Assembly: GCA_026984715.1 (NCBI GenBank)
Contig: JALSRO010000029.1
Span: 1-5,502, forward strand
Source: Chromatiales bacterium
Lineage (GTDB): Bacteria > Pseudomonadota > Gammaproteobacteria > Thiohalospirales > Thiohalospiraceae
Length of the DNA: 5,502 bases
Direction: 5' to 3'
Notes under the pieces: model-generated
Seen by the model: the letters and a program-made list of their open reading frames with translations, nothing else
Database searches by the model: none
Told to the model about the DNA's origin: nothing
Part shown: positions 1-5,502 of the stretch, piece by piece
How the letters are laid out: each line of letters starts with the position of its first letter
How positions within the stretch are numbered: position 1 is the stretch's first letter
Made by a program: the position numbers and the translations under genes

Positions 1-1559
1 AATACTGCACACCCGTAGCTGAATTGCGGATAGGAGCGGGCCCGGAATGCCTGTTCGGCATATTGGTCGATGGAGAAGCCGAAACCGTTGCAGCTGCTCT
101 GCAGGAAATAGCCGTTGCCGGCCGAGCACTGGGTGTTCAGCTTGAACTCCTTGACTGCGCCGTCCCTGAGAAAGATCAGTTTGATATCCTGCCCGCCCAC
201 GTCACAGATCACATCCACATCCCGGTAGTAGTGCAGGGCGCTCTGGGTGTGGGCCACGGTCTCCACCACGGCGGTATCGCAGCCCAGCAGTTCGCGCAGG
301 ATATCTTTGGCGTAGCCGGTCGTTCCGACTCCCATGATCTCCAGGTGGGCCCCCTGATCCTCCACATGGCGGCGCAGCTCGCGAACGCGGTTCTGGGTAT
401 CCTCGATGGGATTCCCCTTGGACAGTCCGTAGGCGCATGCAACCACCTCTCCCTCCGGGGAGAGCAGGATCGCCTTGGTCGAGGTAGAACCGGAGTCGAT
501 GCCGAGAAAGGCGGAGACACGGCTTCCAGGCTGGCAGGCGACTGGTGTGAAGGGGGGGATACGGTAGCGGTCGAGGAATGTACGCAGCTCCGCGTCGCTG
601 TCGACCAGACCATGTCCGGAGGCGCGCTTTTTCAACGTGCCGGCAGAGCTGTTGTGCAGATATTCACGTAGTGGAGCCGTTCCACGGTAACTCTCTTCAC
701 GCGCCGACTGCTGGCGGGAGAACTCGATGGCGCCGATGGCGGCGAAGAAATGGGCATCTTCCGGCACCGTCACCAGCTGCTCCAGTGAAGTATCCGGTGG
801 CAGGGAGACACCCCGCTCCTTCCATACCAGGTCGAGGTTGTGGCGCCACGCCTCGGCCAATCCCCTGATGAAGGTGTTGGGTCCCCCCAGCAGCAGTACA
901 GTGGGCATGAGGGTATTGCCGCGGGTCAGTACACTGAGATTCTGTTGCACGATGGCTTCGAACAGCGAGGCCATCAACTGATCTTCAGGTACACCGAGTT
1001 TCTGCAGACTGTTGATGTCGGTCTCGGCGAAGACGCCGCATTTGCCGGCTACCGGGTGAAGTTTGATTCCGTAGTAGGGCATGGAGCCGAGCCGGTCGGA
1101 GGAGATGTTGAGTTTGGTGGCGATCTTGTCCAGCACCGCGCCGGTCCCTCCGGCGCACTTGTCGTTCATGGTGCAGATCTTTTTTTTCTGGCCTGTGGAG
1201 GGATCCTCCTGGAACAGGATGATCTTGGCGTCCTGCCCCCCAAGTTCGATTACCGAGCCGGTGTCGGGGTGGAGTTTCTCCACCGCCTGTGAAACCGCAT
1301 TCACCTCCTGGACGAATCGTGCTCCAAGGCTCTGCGCCAGGCTGCTGCCGCCGGAACCGGTAATGGCGATCTGCAGCTGTTCCGGGCGGCTCAGATCGAG
1401 CTCCTGTTCTATCTGCTGCAGGAACTCCAGGACCCGCTTCCCCTGCTTGCCGTCGTGGCGGCAGTAGCGTTTCCATATCGTGTCATCCGTCCGGGCATCG
1501 ACCACTACCGCCTTCACGGTGGTAGAGCCCACATCCAGGCCCATGCGCCAGCGATTCAT
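1..1559 (-). CDS. Tandem-domain BadF/BadG/BcrA/BcrD-family ATPase (acyl-CoA dehydratase activase-like), 3' end outside window
   Basis: The frame is open from an ATG at 1559-1557 to the left edge: 519 codons, no stop, so the C-terminus is missing. Two ASKHA-fold ATPase domains are visible. Domain 1 (about residues 5-280) has the phosphate loop GLDVGSTTVK (7-16), ELGGQDAK (105-112), NDKCAGGTG (132-140) and GKCGVFAETD (172-181). Domain 2 (from about 350) repeats the set: GIDSGSTSTK (353-362), DVGGQDIK (453-460), QCSAGNG (477-483) and YGCAV near the edge. In characterised activases (HgdC, BadF/BadG) ATP hydrolysis drives an electron from a [4Fe-4S] cluster to a dehydratase or reductase. The equivalent cysteines here are C135 and C174, then C478 and C517. 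The start overlaps the stop of the upstream gene (ATGA), which suggests translational coupling to its likely electron acceptor. Family assignment is firm. The substrate system is unknown. A further C-terminal domain beyond the edge cannot be excluded. Confidence 0.93.
   Translation of the reverse strand, partial: MNRWRMGLDVGSTTVKAVVVDARTDDTIWKRYCRHDGKQGKRVLEFLQQIEQELDLSRPEQLQIAITGSGGSSLAQSLGARFVQEVNAVSQAVEKLHPDTGSVIELGGQDAKIILFQEDPSTGQKKKICTMNDKCAGGTGAVLDKIATKLNISSDRLGSMPYYGIKLHPVAGKCGVFAETDINSLQKLGVPEDQLMASLFEAIVQQNLSVLTRGNTLMPTVLLLGGPNTFIRGLAEAWRHNLDLVWKERGVSLPPDTSLEQLVTVPEDAHFFAAIGAIEFSRQQSAREESYRGTAPLREYLHNSSAGTLKKRASGHGLVDSDAELRTFLDRYRIPPFTPVACQPGSRVSAFLGIDSGSTSTKAILLSPEGEVVACAYGLSKGNPIEDTQNRVRELRRHVEDQGAHLEIMGVGTTGYAKDILRELLGCDTAVVETVAHTQSALHYYRDVDVICDVGGQDIKLIFLRDGAVKEFKLNTQCSAGNGYFLQSSCNGFGFSIDQYAEQAFRARSYPQFSYGCAV
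1556..1559 (-). promoter_or_regulatory. ATGA start/stop overlap
   Basis: The TGA of the 550-residue gene (1558-1556) shares bases with the ATG of the ATPase gene (1559-1557). The only purine-rich stretch nearby, AAGGGA at 1567-1562, is just 2 nt from the ATG, too close for a normal Shine-Dalgarno site. Re-initiation by ribosomes finishing the upstream gene is the likely route and would keep the two products in fixed proportion. The overlap is read directly; coupling is inferred. Confidence 0.75.
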
Positions 1560-3208
1560 GTTCCCTTTTTCATCCGTCGGGAGATGGATGCGATGAAGTT
1601 CGCGGCGCTGCCAGCCCAGCGACTCCCCCTGGGAGGGGAAAATATGGCGCGGTTCGCTTCCGGGTGCCGTCTGAGATACTCCTCTATTTCGGATATGGTC
1701 AGATCGGTGCTCTGCAGTACCTGTTCAAATTCGACCTGCGCCTTGCGATATGCCTCGCCCAGGGCCATCTGTACCCGGCTATGGGCATTGATTTCACCTT
1801 CCCCGGCGGTCTCGATGGGCAGGAAGATCATCTCGGGATAGTCGGATACCACCGCAGCCATCACTCCGTCCGATTGGGTGGATGGCATGCAGCCAAAAGG
1901 TTTCAGGGAGAGGACCATGTGGCAATCATGGTTGATCACCGCATGGATGCTTTTTGCAACCTCCAGGTGTCCCTCGCCACCTGTGATGCGGGAGTGGTAG
2001 TAGTGGTGTCCCAGACGTTTCAGATCATTCAATGGGACCGGCTCCTTGATGGAGCCGCCCAGTGCCTCGCTGAAACGGCTGTAGGCGCGCAGAAACAGGC
2101 GTTCCCCCAGGGTTATGATTGCCATGCGATAGAGGTGGCGCAGTGGATTGCGGTTCCCCTTGAGGCCGAAACGCTCACGGTATCCTGCCTTGATGTCCCA
2201 GAACACATATAGTAGCCAGGTCGATACCGGATTGATGCGCACCTCTGCCCCTTCCCGCTCCAGGAATCGCAGCATGTTGAAATTTCCATCCCCTTCAGTC
2301 AGTTGGGCCCAGAACTCGCCGGTGATCTGAACCAGCGGTTTCACCCGGGTTCGATCCACCTCGATGCGTGAGAGAATCTCCCGGCACTGCTCCAGCCCGC
2401 CGATGATATGGGGGGATGAGAGGAATCGGTTGAGTTTCCGGCTGGTGTTCACTATCGGACCCAGCAGGGGGAGCGACTCCAGGAGGTCGGTCCACCTGTT
2501 CGTCACAAGGGCCGCATGGTGTCTGCCGATGGCCCGGTAGAGAATCTCGGCGCAGCGCTCCAGGGCTCGATCGGTGGCACCCTTGGTTACTTCGTAGGGG
2601 CGGATCTGGTACCCCATCTCATTGAGCAGATCCCCCAGCAGTACGCTGTGTATGATTGAAAGATAGAAGTCGAAATCGGTTTGCAGCCCCGCCTCCCGGC
2701 CCTCCCTGTCATAGCCTTCGGTCTGCTGAAACAGCAGCACCCTGAAGCCGCCGAAACCGGCATTCTGCAGTGCGTTGTGGTACTCTGCTTCGTACATCCC
2801 GAAACGGCAGGGGCCGCAGCTGCCAGCGGTCAGAAACACATATTCATCGATGATCCGTTCGCGGGAGAGGCCGCTTTCCTGGAGCTGTTGCAGGTATTTG
2901 ACCAGGTTTCCCACGGTAAAATAGGTGGGGTTGCACTGCCCGTTGTTGCTGTACTCCTTGCCGGTCTGCAGTGCGGCCAGATCGGGGGTGGGCAGATGTT
3001 CGCAGCGGTAGCCGAGGCTCTCCAGTGCCGCTTTGAGCAGCTGTTCGTGCTTGAGGGTGAGACCGCCAAACAGCAGAGTGGTGGTGGCACGTTCCTGCGC
3101 CGTGAAGGGACGCGGCGCGGGGCGCTGGAACCGGGAATCGTTGGATGACGGTCCGGCTGGATGAAAATGGTGTCCTGCATTCCGCGAAAAACCGCTACAA
3201 TCGTCCAT
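1556..3208 (-). CDS. DUF2229 / 2-hydroxyacyl-CoA dehydratase D-component-like protein, probable partner of the activase
   Basis: This is a complete 550-residue frame, ATG at 3208-3206 and TGA at 1558-1556. The conserved part starts near residue 35. Recognisable blocks are RATTTLLFGGLTLKHE (40-55), NNGQCNPTYFTVGNL (88-102), FLTAGSCGPCRFGMYEAEYH (125-144), DCHMVLSLKPFGCMP (428-442) and FLPIETAGEGE (462-472). I recognise these from the region found downstream of the activase domains in large 'CoA-substrate-specific enzyme activase' proteins and from HGD-D-type dehydratase subunits. C92, C131, C134 and C440 lie in these blocks and are candidate metal-cluster ligands. C219, C275 and C429 are less clearly placed. 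There is no signal peptide or membrane segment, so it is probably cytoplasmic. It precedes the ATPase gene with a 4-nt overlap. Inferred role: electron acceptor and catalytic partner of that ATPase. The reaction is unknown. The first 35 or so residues (His/Pro-rich) are poorly supported. AAAGGA lies about 13 nt before the ATG, somewhat far, so the exact start is uncertain. Confidence 0.88.
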   Translation of the reverse strand: MDDCSGFSRNAGHHFHPAGPSSNDSRFQRPAPRPFTAQERATTTLLFGGLTLKHEQLLKAALESLGYRCEHLPTPDLAALQTGKEYSNNGQCNPTYFTVGNLVKYLQQLQESGLSRERIIDEYVFLTAGSCGPCRFGMYEAEYHNALQNAGFGGFRVLLFQQTEGYDREGREAGLQTDFDFYLSIIHSVLLGDLLNEMGYQIRPYEVTKGATDRALERCAEILYRAIGRHHAALVTNRWTDLLESLPLLGPIVNTSRKLNRFLSSPHIIGGLEQCREILSRIEVDRTRVKPLVQITGEFWAQLTEGDGNFNMLRFLEREGAEVRINPVSTWLLYVFWDIKAGYRERFGLKGNRNPLRHLYRMAIITLGERLFLRAYSRFSEALGGSIKEPVPLNDLKRLGHHYYHSRITGGEGHLEVAKSIHAVINHDCHMVLSLKPFGCMPSTQSDGVMAAVVSDYPEMIFLPIETAGEGEINAHSRVQMALGEAYRKAQVEFEQVLQSTDLTISEIEEYLRRHPEANRAIFSPPRGSRWAGSAANFIASISRRMKKGT

Positions 3209-3249
3209 CGTTCCGGGGTGTCCTTTCAGTGCTGGTATCCTGATGAGAA

Positions 3250-3278
3250 AGACTATGTTTGCCTGCGGGATGTGTCAA
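3250..3278 (-). promoter_or_regulatory. Sigma70-like promoter of the redox operon
   Basis: On the minus strand a perfect -35 box TTGACA (3278-3273) is followed by a 17-bp spacer and TAGTCT (3255-3250). TAGTCT keeps the three most conserved -10 positions (T1, A2, T6). An alternative -10, CATAGT, would have a 15-bp spacer. Transcription would start near 3243 and give a leader of about 35 nt before the ATG at 3208. The site lies in the divergent intergenic region, inside the spurious upstream extension of the nfo frame, which supports the shorter nfo start. No operator or factor site was recognised. Confidence 0.55.
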
Positions 3279-3306
3279 GGCCGTACCCCCACAAACAAGT
3301 AGCAGC

Positions 3307-3313
3307 GGAGGAG
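3307..3313 (+). promoter_or_regulatory. Shine-Dalgarno site deciding the nfo start
   Basis: GGAGGAG lies just before the ATG at 3316, with its GGAGG core 4 nt away. An in-frame ATG at 3259 would add 19 residues, but that extension has no counterpart in the family and overlaps the divergent promoter. The site therefore supports 3316 as the real start. Confidence 0.85.
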
Positions 3314-3315
3314 CT

Positions 3316-4158
3316 ATGAAACGTGTAGGAGCGCATGTGAGTATATCCGGAGGGGTGCAGAACGCCCCGCTGAACGCACGGGAGATTGGTGCCAGGGCGT
3401 TCGCCATGTTTACCAAGAATCAACGCCAGTGGCGGGCAAAACCCTATACCGATGAGCAGATCGAGCAGTTTGTGGCCAACATGGAGAAGGGCGGGTTTCG
3501 TCCCTGTGATGTACTGCCCCATGACGCCTATCTGATCAATCTCGGCCATCCCGATGCCGAGGCCCGGGAAAAGTCCTTTTCCGCCTTCGTGGACGAGATG
3601 CGCCGTTGTGCCCAGCTGGGGCTCATCTATCTCAATTTTCACCCTGGCAGCCACCTGCGCCAAATCGATGAGTCAGCCTGTCTGGATCTGATTGCGGAAT
3701 CGCTCAACCGGGCGCTGGAGCAGACCGAGGGGGTAACGGCGGTGATCGAGAACACGGCGGGTCAGGGATCCAACGTGGGCTACCGCTTTGAACATCTGGC
3801 CTATCTGATAGAGCGGGTCGAGGACAAGACACGGGTGGGGGTCTGCCTGGACACCTGTCACACCTTCACTGCGGGTTACGATCTGCGCAGCCGTGAAGCC
3901 TACGAGAGGACCATGCAGGAGTTCGACTCTGTTGTCGGGTTCTCCTACCTGAAGGGGATGCATCTCAATGACTCCAAGGTGGATCTCGGCAGCCGGGTGG
4001 ACCGGCATGAGAGCCTGGGCAAGGGAAAGCTGGGGATCGACCCCTTCCGTTTCATCATGCAGGACGAGCGATTGGACGAGATGCCCCTGATTCTGGAGAC
4101 GGTGAATGCTGATCTTTGGCCCGACGAGATCGCCATGCTGTACAGCTTTCAGGAGTGA
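3316..4158 (+). CDS. nfo: Endonuclease IV (AP endonuclease, deoxyribonuclease IV)
   Basis: Complete protein of 280 residues; E. coli Nfo has 285. It cleaves the DNA backbone 5' of abasic sites and removes 3' blocking groups in base excision repair, using a trinuclear zinc centre in a TIM barrel. It aligns with my recollection of E. coli Nfo with no gaps over most of its length. All nine zinc ligands are present at the same numbering: H69, H109, E145, D179, H182, H216, D229, H231 and E261. Signature blocks are [10 protein letters not shown] (32-41), [12 protein letters not shown] (68-79), LNFHPGSHL (106-114), [11 protein letters not shown] (143-153), CLDTCHTF (177-184), GMHLNDSK (214-221) and [10 protein letters not shown] (226-235). 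It lacks the short tail seen after the last helix in E. coli. It is transcribed alone, divergent from the redox operon, and no strong promoter or adjacent terminator was identified. Confidence 0.99.
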   Translation: MKRVGAHVSISGGVQNAPLNAREIGARAFAMFTKNQRQWRAKPYTDEQIEQFVANMEKGGFRPCDVLPHDAYLINLGHPDAEAREKSFSAFVDEMRRCAQLGLIYLNFHPGSHLRQIDESACLDLIAESLNRALEQTEGVTAVIENTAGQGSNVGYRFEHLAYLIERVEDKTRVGVCLDTCHTFTAGYDLRSREAYERTMQEFDSVVGFSYLKGMHLNDSKVDLGSRVDRHESLGKGKLGIDPFRFIMQDERLDEMPLILETVNADLWPDEIAMLYSFQE

Positions 4159-4251
4159 TACTGGCCCGGAAACAATAGACATATGTCACATTCACTGCTT
4201 CAGCCGGATGCCGGAACAAGGCGCAGTGCGCAGGCAAGGGTTGGTTCCCTG

Positions 4252-4333
4252 GCAGCAGGATGTTGAAAATGGCGGCACACCCCTTTGCTGCAAACAGGCT
4301 GCCGAGTAACAGCGTTTTTCAACAGCCTGCTGC
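4252..4333. repeat. Imperfect inverted repeat, 18-bp arms, 82 bp overall
   Basis: The left arm GCAGCAGGATGTTGAAAA (4252-4269) matches the reverse complement of the right arm 4316-4333 at 17 of 18 positions, the exception being A4260. The 46-nt interior can form a smaller stem, GGCGGC (4271-4276) with GCTGCC (4298-4303), with one G-U pair in RNA. It begins 93 bp after the nfo stop. No T-tract follows the outer stem, so it is not a classical intrinsic terminator. It could be a dispersed palindromic element (REP or MITE-like), the remnant of an insertion-sequence end, or a transcript-stabilising 3' structure. The pairing is read directly; the nature of the element is inference. Confidence 0.7.
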
Positions 4334-4517
4334 TAGTGGAGGTCGCCCCAGTACATCTCCCACTCGCGACAGAGGGAGATCCCTGTCCAGTGCGCTGGAG
4401 CGCCACGGATGCATACGATATATATTATTGCCGGGTTAATAACTCTATGATTTTCATTGAAAGGCAACGGCTGAACGCCGAGATATTTTTTTTGCGGGTT
4501 ACTGTTATGTGGTATGC

Positions 4518-4615
4518 GGCTCTTCCCCTGATCGAGTGGGTGAAACCGGGCCATCCTTGGCACAGAGAGTGCCGCTGCGCGGTGGCCCTTCACCTACTCG
4601 ATTTGGTGAAGAGCC
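4518..4615. repeat. Long imperfect palindrome / candidate structured RNA, 98 bp
   Basis: Outer arms GGCTCTTC (4518-4525) and GAAGAGCC (4608-4615) are perfect. After a 5-nt imperfect step, 4531-4544 pairs with 4589-4602 (14 pairs, one of them G4538-T4595). GGGCCA (4548-4553) then pairs with TGGCCC (4583-4588), and a terminal hairpin GGCAC-agaga-GTGCC occupies 4559-4573. The two non-Watson-Crick steps G4538/T4595 and G4530/T4603 would be G-U pairs in a plus-strand RNA but C-A mismatches in a minus-strand RNA, a slight hint for the plus strand. It sits directly beside the tmcA terminator. It may be a dispersed palindromic repeat or a small RNA. No clear promoter was found. Confidence 0.72.
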
Positions 4616-4617
4616 AA

Positions 4618-4646
4618 TAAAAAGGGGCCGCCGGGGGGCGGCGGCC
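4618..4646 (-). terminator. Intrinsic terminator of tmcA
   Basis: On the minus strand a perfect 8-bp GC stem, GGCCGCCG (4646-4639) with CGGCGGCC (4633-4626), encloses a CCCCC loop. It is followed by CC and a T-run (TTTTT at 4623-4619). It lies about 60 nt after the tmcA stop codon. A second small stem, CTATC/GATAG (4651-4655 and 4661-4665), precedes it. There is no T-tract on the plus-strand side, so it should act only on minus-strand transcripts. Confidence 0.85.
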
Positions 4647-4704
4647 AAAACTATCTCAACGATAGCGATCCACTCTCCATGTGCCCGGCTATTATCCATT
4701 CTGT

Positions 4705-5502
4705 TCAGCGAATGCAGCCAGTCTCTTTTGTGACAACTGTGTAAATCATGGTGTCGTCAAAATGGAGACCGGCCAGTTCGGGGTGGTGTTTCGCCACGCC
4801 GATTTCCGCCAGCCGCCGCAGTGCCGCTCGTAGCGCCGCACTGCCCTGTTTGCGGCCCGAAAAGCCGAGCCGTGGGGCCACCGATTCCCACCCCCGATTC
4901 TGCAGGACGCGCAGGACGAGCAGCTCCCGATCCAGGGTGTGGAGCGCATCCGCGACGTTGCGATTGGCCAGTGCCCCGAAAACCAGTTTGTTGATGGCCT
5001 CCATGCACACTTCGTATCCACGTCTTCCATAGGCAAATGAAATGGCGTCCCGCCACTCTTGCGCACTCATGCCGCCGGTCGGTGGGGGAGGAAGGTCCTG
5101 CAGTAGCCGCAGTACTATCCCAACCTCCAGCTCGCGCAGCGGGCCGCCCAACATTGTTGGTAACTGAAGCAGCAGGTGGCTTCGGAGTCGTCGCTGGAGT
5201 GCGCTGCCCTCGGGTGTGAGGGGATGTAGCATGAGCACCGAGTTGGTACCGCTGCTCGCCTCCCGGCGGAGTCCCAGTCGGACCGAGTGGAACTCCAGTC
5301 GGCGCCAGAAATCGAGCAATTCCGAGGTGGCGCCAAAGCTGGTACCGACGGCATCCACTCCCGTACCGGCATTCCTCTGGAGGATCTCCCTGACCAGCCG
5401 TGTTCCCACTCCACGCCGCGTGGCCGCGGGATGCACGGCCAGCCTCATGATACGGGTGTAGCGTAGTTGTGCCGCCTCGGGAAATCCGGCATGCACCGCC
5501 AG
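4705..5502 (-). CDS. tmcA: tRNA(Met) cytidine acetyltransferase TmcA, C-terminal part (5' end outside window)
   Basis: The frame is open from the right edge to TGA at 4707-4705, giving 265 visible residues; E. coli TmcA has about 670, so the N-terminal and helicase-like portions lie outside. TmcA makes N4-acetylcytidine at the wobble base C34 of elongator tRNA(Met), using acetyl-CoA and ATP. Visible here is the GNAT acetyltransferase part: GFPEA (6-10), the acetyl-CoA-binding segment IMRLAVHPAATRRGVGTRLV (18-37, RRGVGT loop), TSFGATSELLDFW (54-66) and LGLRREASSG (76-85). The C-terminal tRNA-binding domain follows. The SFGAT..L..FW and REASSG blocks separate it from generic GNAT enzymes. A GTG at 5496 is in frame, but homologous sequence continues upstream of it, so it is not the start. 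The gene converges on nfo and ends in a strong intrinsic terminator. There are no visible defects. Confidence 0.95.
   Translation of the reverse strand: MAVHAGFPEAAQLRYTRIMRLAVHPAATRRGVGTRLVREILQRNAGTGVDAVGTSFGATSELLDFWRRLEFHSVRLGLRREASSGTNSVLMLHPLTPEGSALQRRLRSHLLLQLPTMLGGPLRELEVGIVLRLLQDLPPPPTGGMSAQEWRDAISFAYGRRGYEVCMEAINKLVFGALANRNVADALHTLDRELLVLRVLQNRGWESVAPRLGFSGRKQGSAALRAALRRLAEIGVAKHHPELAGLHFDDTMIYTVVTKETGCIR

Larger units (their letters stand above)
4159..4704. other. 546-bp non-coding gap between convergent nfo and tmcA
   Basis: I see no convincing gene here. The frames that cross it (for example plus 4285-4620 and minus 4333-4593) run through the palindromes, lack family motifs and have no good ribosome site. 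The gap holds a perfect 10-bp palindrome, GACATATGTC (4178-4187), two long imperfect palindromes and a tmcA terminator. It also has an AT-rich section at about 4412-4510 (including a T8 run at 4485-4500) that differs from the GC-rich genes on either side. A 4-bp stem CGGC/GCCG near 4469-4481 precedes that T-run by a few bases and could be a weak plus-strand terminator, but the stem is too short to call. Confidence 0.8.

Noticed and set aside
24..671. 215-residue open frame on the plus strand
   Set aside because: It lies antisense to the ATPase gene, whose minus-strand frame shows all family motifs in order. The plus frame has no recognisable domain and reflects GC-rich codon bias.
985..1476. 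163-residue minus-strand frame inside the ATPase gene
   Set aside because: It is a different frame of the same strand, with low-complexity Arg/Pro-rich translation. The activase frame through this stretch is continuous and motif-rich.
3259..3315. 19-residue upstream extension of nfo from the ATG at 3259
   Set aside because: It has no homology to the endonuclease IV family, covers the divergent promoter, and a strong GGAGGAG site points to the ATG at 3316, whose product aligns end to end with E. coli Nfo.
4178..4187. Perfect palindrome GACATATGTC as an operator
   Set aside because: It lies after the nfo stop and not near a promoter. A 10-bp palindrome alone is weak evidence and no regulator is implied.
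4469..4500. Possible plus-strand intrinsic terminator (CGGC/GCCG stem then T-run)
   Set aside because: The stem is only 4 bp and is separated from the T-run by several bases, too weak to call a terminator for nfo.
4333..4593. 86-residue minus-strand frame in the gap
   Set aside because: It begins inside the palindrome and lies downstream of the tmcA terminator with no clear ribosome site or family motif. It is probably a repeat-derived false gene.
4285..4620. 111-residue plus-strand frame in the gap
   Set aside because: It runs through both palindromes and the AT-rich patch, has no domain, and its coding appearance comes from the inverted repeats.

Overview
The window looks like GC-rich chromosomal DNA from a gammaproteobacterium. 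The tmcA and nfo products read like gammaproteobacterial housekeeping proteins, and the two-gene redox system on the left suggests an organism with anaerobic or facultative metabolism. A sulfur-oxidising Chromatiales-type lineage would fit, but that placement is inference. There is no phage, plasmid, transposase, CRISPR, rRNA or tRNA signature.

Layout. Positions 1-3208 hold a two-gene operon on the minus strand. The promoter-proximal gene (1556-3208) encodes a 550-residue cysteine-containing protein related to the DUF2229 and 2-hydroxyacyl-CoA dehydratase D-component families. The second gene (1-1559, cut by the left edge) encodes a tandem-domain BadF/BadG/BcrA/BcrD-type ATPase, an activase or 'archerase'. 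The genes overlap by four bases (ATGA), and a sigma70-like promoter with a perfect TTGACA box lies upstream at 3250-3278. Positions 3316-4158 hold a complete nfo (endonuclease IV) on the plus strand, divergent from the operon. Positions 4159-4704 are a 546-bp non-coding gap between convergent genes. The gap carries two long imperfect palindromes (4252-4333 and 4518-4615), an AT-rich stretch, and an intrinsic terminator for the minus strand (about 4618-4646). Positions 4705-5502 hold the C-terminal part of tmcA on the minus strand, cut by the right edge.

How the genes relate. The operon products are predicted partners. By family analogy the ATPase would hydrolyse ATP to push a low-potential electron from a [4Fe-4S] cluster into the metal centre of the larger protein, which would reduce or dehydrate an unknown substrate. 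No acyl-CoA metabolism gene is visible nearby, so the substrate is open. Nfo (DNA repair) and TmcA (tRNA modification) are housekeeping genes with no evident link to the operon.

The best candidate for a poorly described system is the two-gene archerase pair. Its tandem activase carries two cysteines in each half, so one chain may mimic the usual homodimer. The palindromes in the gap are the main structure that the genes do not explain.
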